Assembly: GCA_020063545.1 (NCBI GenBank)
Contig: JAGUUF010000048.1
Span: 1 to 5,486, forward strand
Direction: 5' to 3'
Length of the DNA stretch: 5,486 nucleotides
Origin: Cytophagales bacterium
GTDB taxonomy: Bacteria; Bacteroidota; Bacteroidia; Cytophagales; Cyclobacteriaceae
The translations under genes were made by a program, and so were the position numbers. The number at the start of each line of letters is the position of its first letter. Position 1 is the first letter of the stretch. A model generated the notes under the pieces. That model did no database searches. It saw only the letters and a list, made by a program, of their open reading frames with translations, and was not told the origin of the DNA. Of the stretch, positions 4,870-5,486 are shown piece after piece.

Positions 4870-5486
4870 TCAAAATGCAATCGGGTAACGCGCCAGAGGT
4901 ACCGCATCCAGTGCAGCAAATAACCCGCGCTTAAATTTATAATGTGCGGCCATCGCAATCATGGCTGCGTTGTCGGTGCAGTACTCAAAAGCAGGAATGT
5001 AGGTGTTCCACCCCAGGCGTTTTGCCCGCAACTTAAGTTGCTCGCGCAATTCGGAGTTAGCCGAAACCCCGCCTGCAATGCCTACTTCTTTAATGCCGGT
5101 TTGGTTAACGGCCTGCTCCAGTTTATCGAGCAACATGGTAACCAGGTGGTGCTGGATGCTGGCACATAAATCAGGCAAATTCTGTTCAACAAACTGTGGA
5201 TTTACTTTTTTCTGATCACGCAAAAAATAAAGAAAGGCTGTTTTTATTCCGCTGAATGAGAAGTCGAGCCCGGGCATATCGGTTCCGGGAAAGGTAAAGG
5301 CGTTCGGGTTCCCCTGTTTCGCATAGCGATCGATCAGCGGCCCACCGGGATAGGGCAAGCCCATAAGTTTGGCGGCTTTATCAAACGCTTCACCGGCAGC
5401 ATCGTCCTGGGTTTCGCCCAGCACCTCCATAGCCAGGTAGTCCGTAACCCGGATCAGCTGGGTGTGCCCCCCGCTTACGGTCAGGC
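4870..5486 (-). CDS. tsaD: tRNA N6-adenosine threonylcarbamoyltransferase TsaD (5' end outside the window)
   Basis: TsaD (Kae1/Qri7/YgjD family) transfers threonylcarbamoyl from threonylcarbamoyl-AMP to A37 of tRNAs that read ANN codons, acting with TsaB and TsaE. The C-terminal 204 residues are present; members have about 330-340, so about 130 N-terminal residues, with the HxxxH metal motif, lie beyond the right edge. Visible motifs in order: SGGHTQL, GETQDDAAGEAFDK, GLPYPGGP, FSFSGIKTA, GIAGGVSAN and the CTDNAAMIA block, whose Asp is a metal ligand. No internal stop or frameshift is seen. The internal ATG at 5430 is not the start, because the frame stays open and conserved (LTVSGGHTQLIRV) to the edge. 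It is the first visible gene of the tsaD-thioesterase-smpB run. Confidence 0.97.
   Translation of the reverse strand, partial: LTVSGGHTQLIRVTDYLAMEVLGETQDDAAGEAFDKAAKLMGLPYPGGPLIDRYAKQGNPNAFTFPGTDMPGLDFSFSGIKTAFLYFLRDQKKVNPQFVEQNLPDLCASIQHHLVTMLLDKLEQAVNQTGIKEVGIAGGVSANSELREQLKLRAKRLGWNTYIPAFEYCTDNAAMIAMAAHYKFKRGLFAALDAVPLARYPIAF

Noticed and set aside
5428..5430. ATG at 5430 as the tsaD start
   Set aside because: The frame continues upstream to the window edge with the conserved SGGHTQL motif, so the gene is cut by the window rather than starting there.

Overview
The window looks like chromosomal DNA of a Bacteroidota bacterium, most likely of the Cytophagia type. This is inferred from protein style: a small ECF sigma factor followed by a membrane TPR protein, a Bacteroidota-type SH3-NlpC/P60 protein and HNH protein, and starts without Shine-Dalgarno sequences. 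I did no database search. Nothing looks like a mobile element, CRISPR array, tRNA or rRNA.

Left part (about 1-1290): two minus-strand genes for exported proteins. One encodes a 246-aa protein with a signal peptide, two beta-rich domains (the second Kre9/Knh1-like) and a C-terminal membrane helix with a proline-rich tail. The other is a 73-aa exported or anchored protein with three cysteines, followed by a good intrinsic terminator on its own strand. The start of a further minus-strand gene is probably cut off at the left edge.

Middle (about 1290-2660): a plus-strand pair, an ECF sigma factor and, 20 bp downstream, a single-pass membrane TPR protein that is probably its anti-sigma or signalling partner. 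The TPR gene ends 5 bp from the end of the converging HNH gene.

Right part (2662-5486): a minus-strand run, read from the right edge leftwards: tsaD (5' end outside the window), an FlK-like hotdog thioesterase, smpB, an SH3-NlpC/P60-like protein, then an HNH endonuclease-like gene. The first four are separated by 3, 5 and 0 bp and are very probably one operon of translation-related housekeeping genes plus riders. The HNH gene follows after 58 bp and may have its own promoter.

The most unusual thing is the NlpC/P60-like protein. Its fold motifs are well kept, but the catalytic Asp-Cys-Ser-Gly block reads Glu-Pro-Ala-Ala and the usual Trp of the WGG motif is Pro, so it looks like a pseudoenzyme in an intact gene. 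The sigma/TPR pair next to divergent genes for uncharacterised exported proteins is the best candidate for a little-described envelope signalling module.
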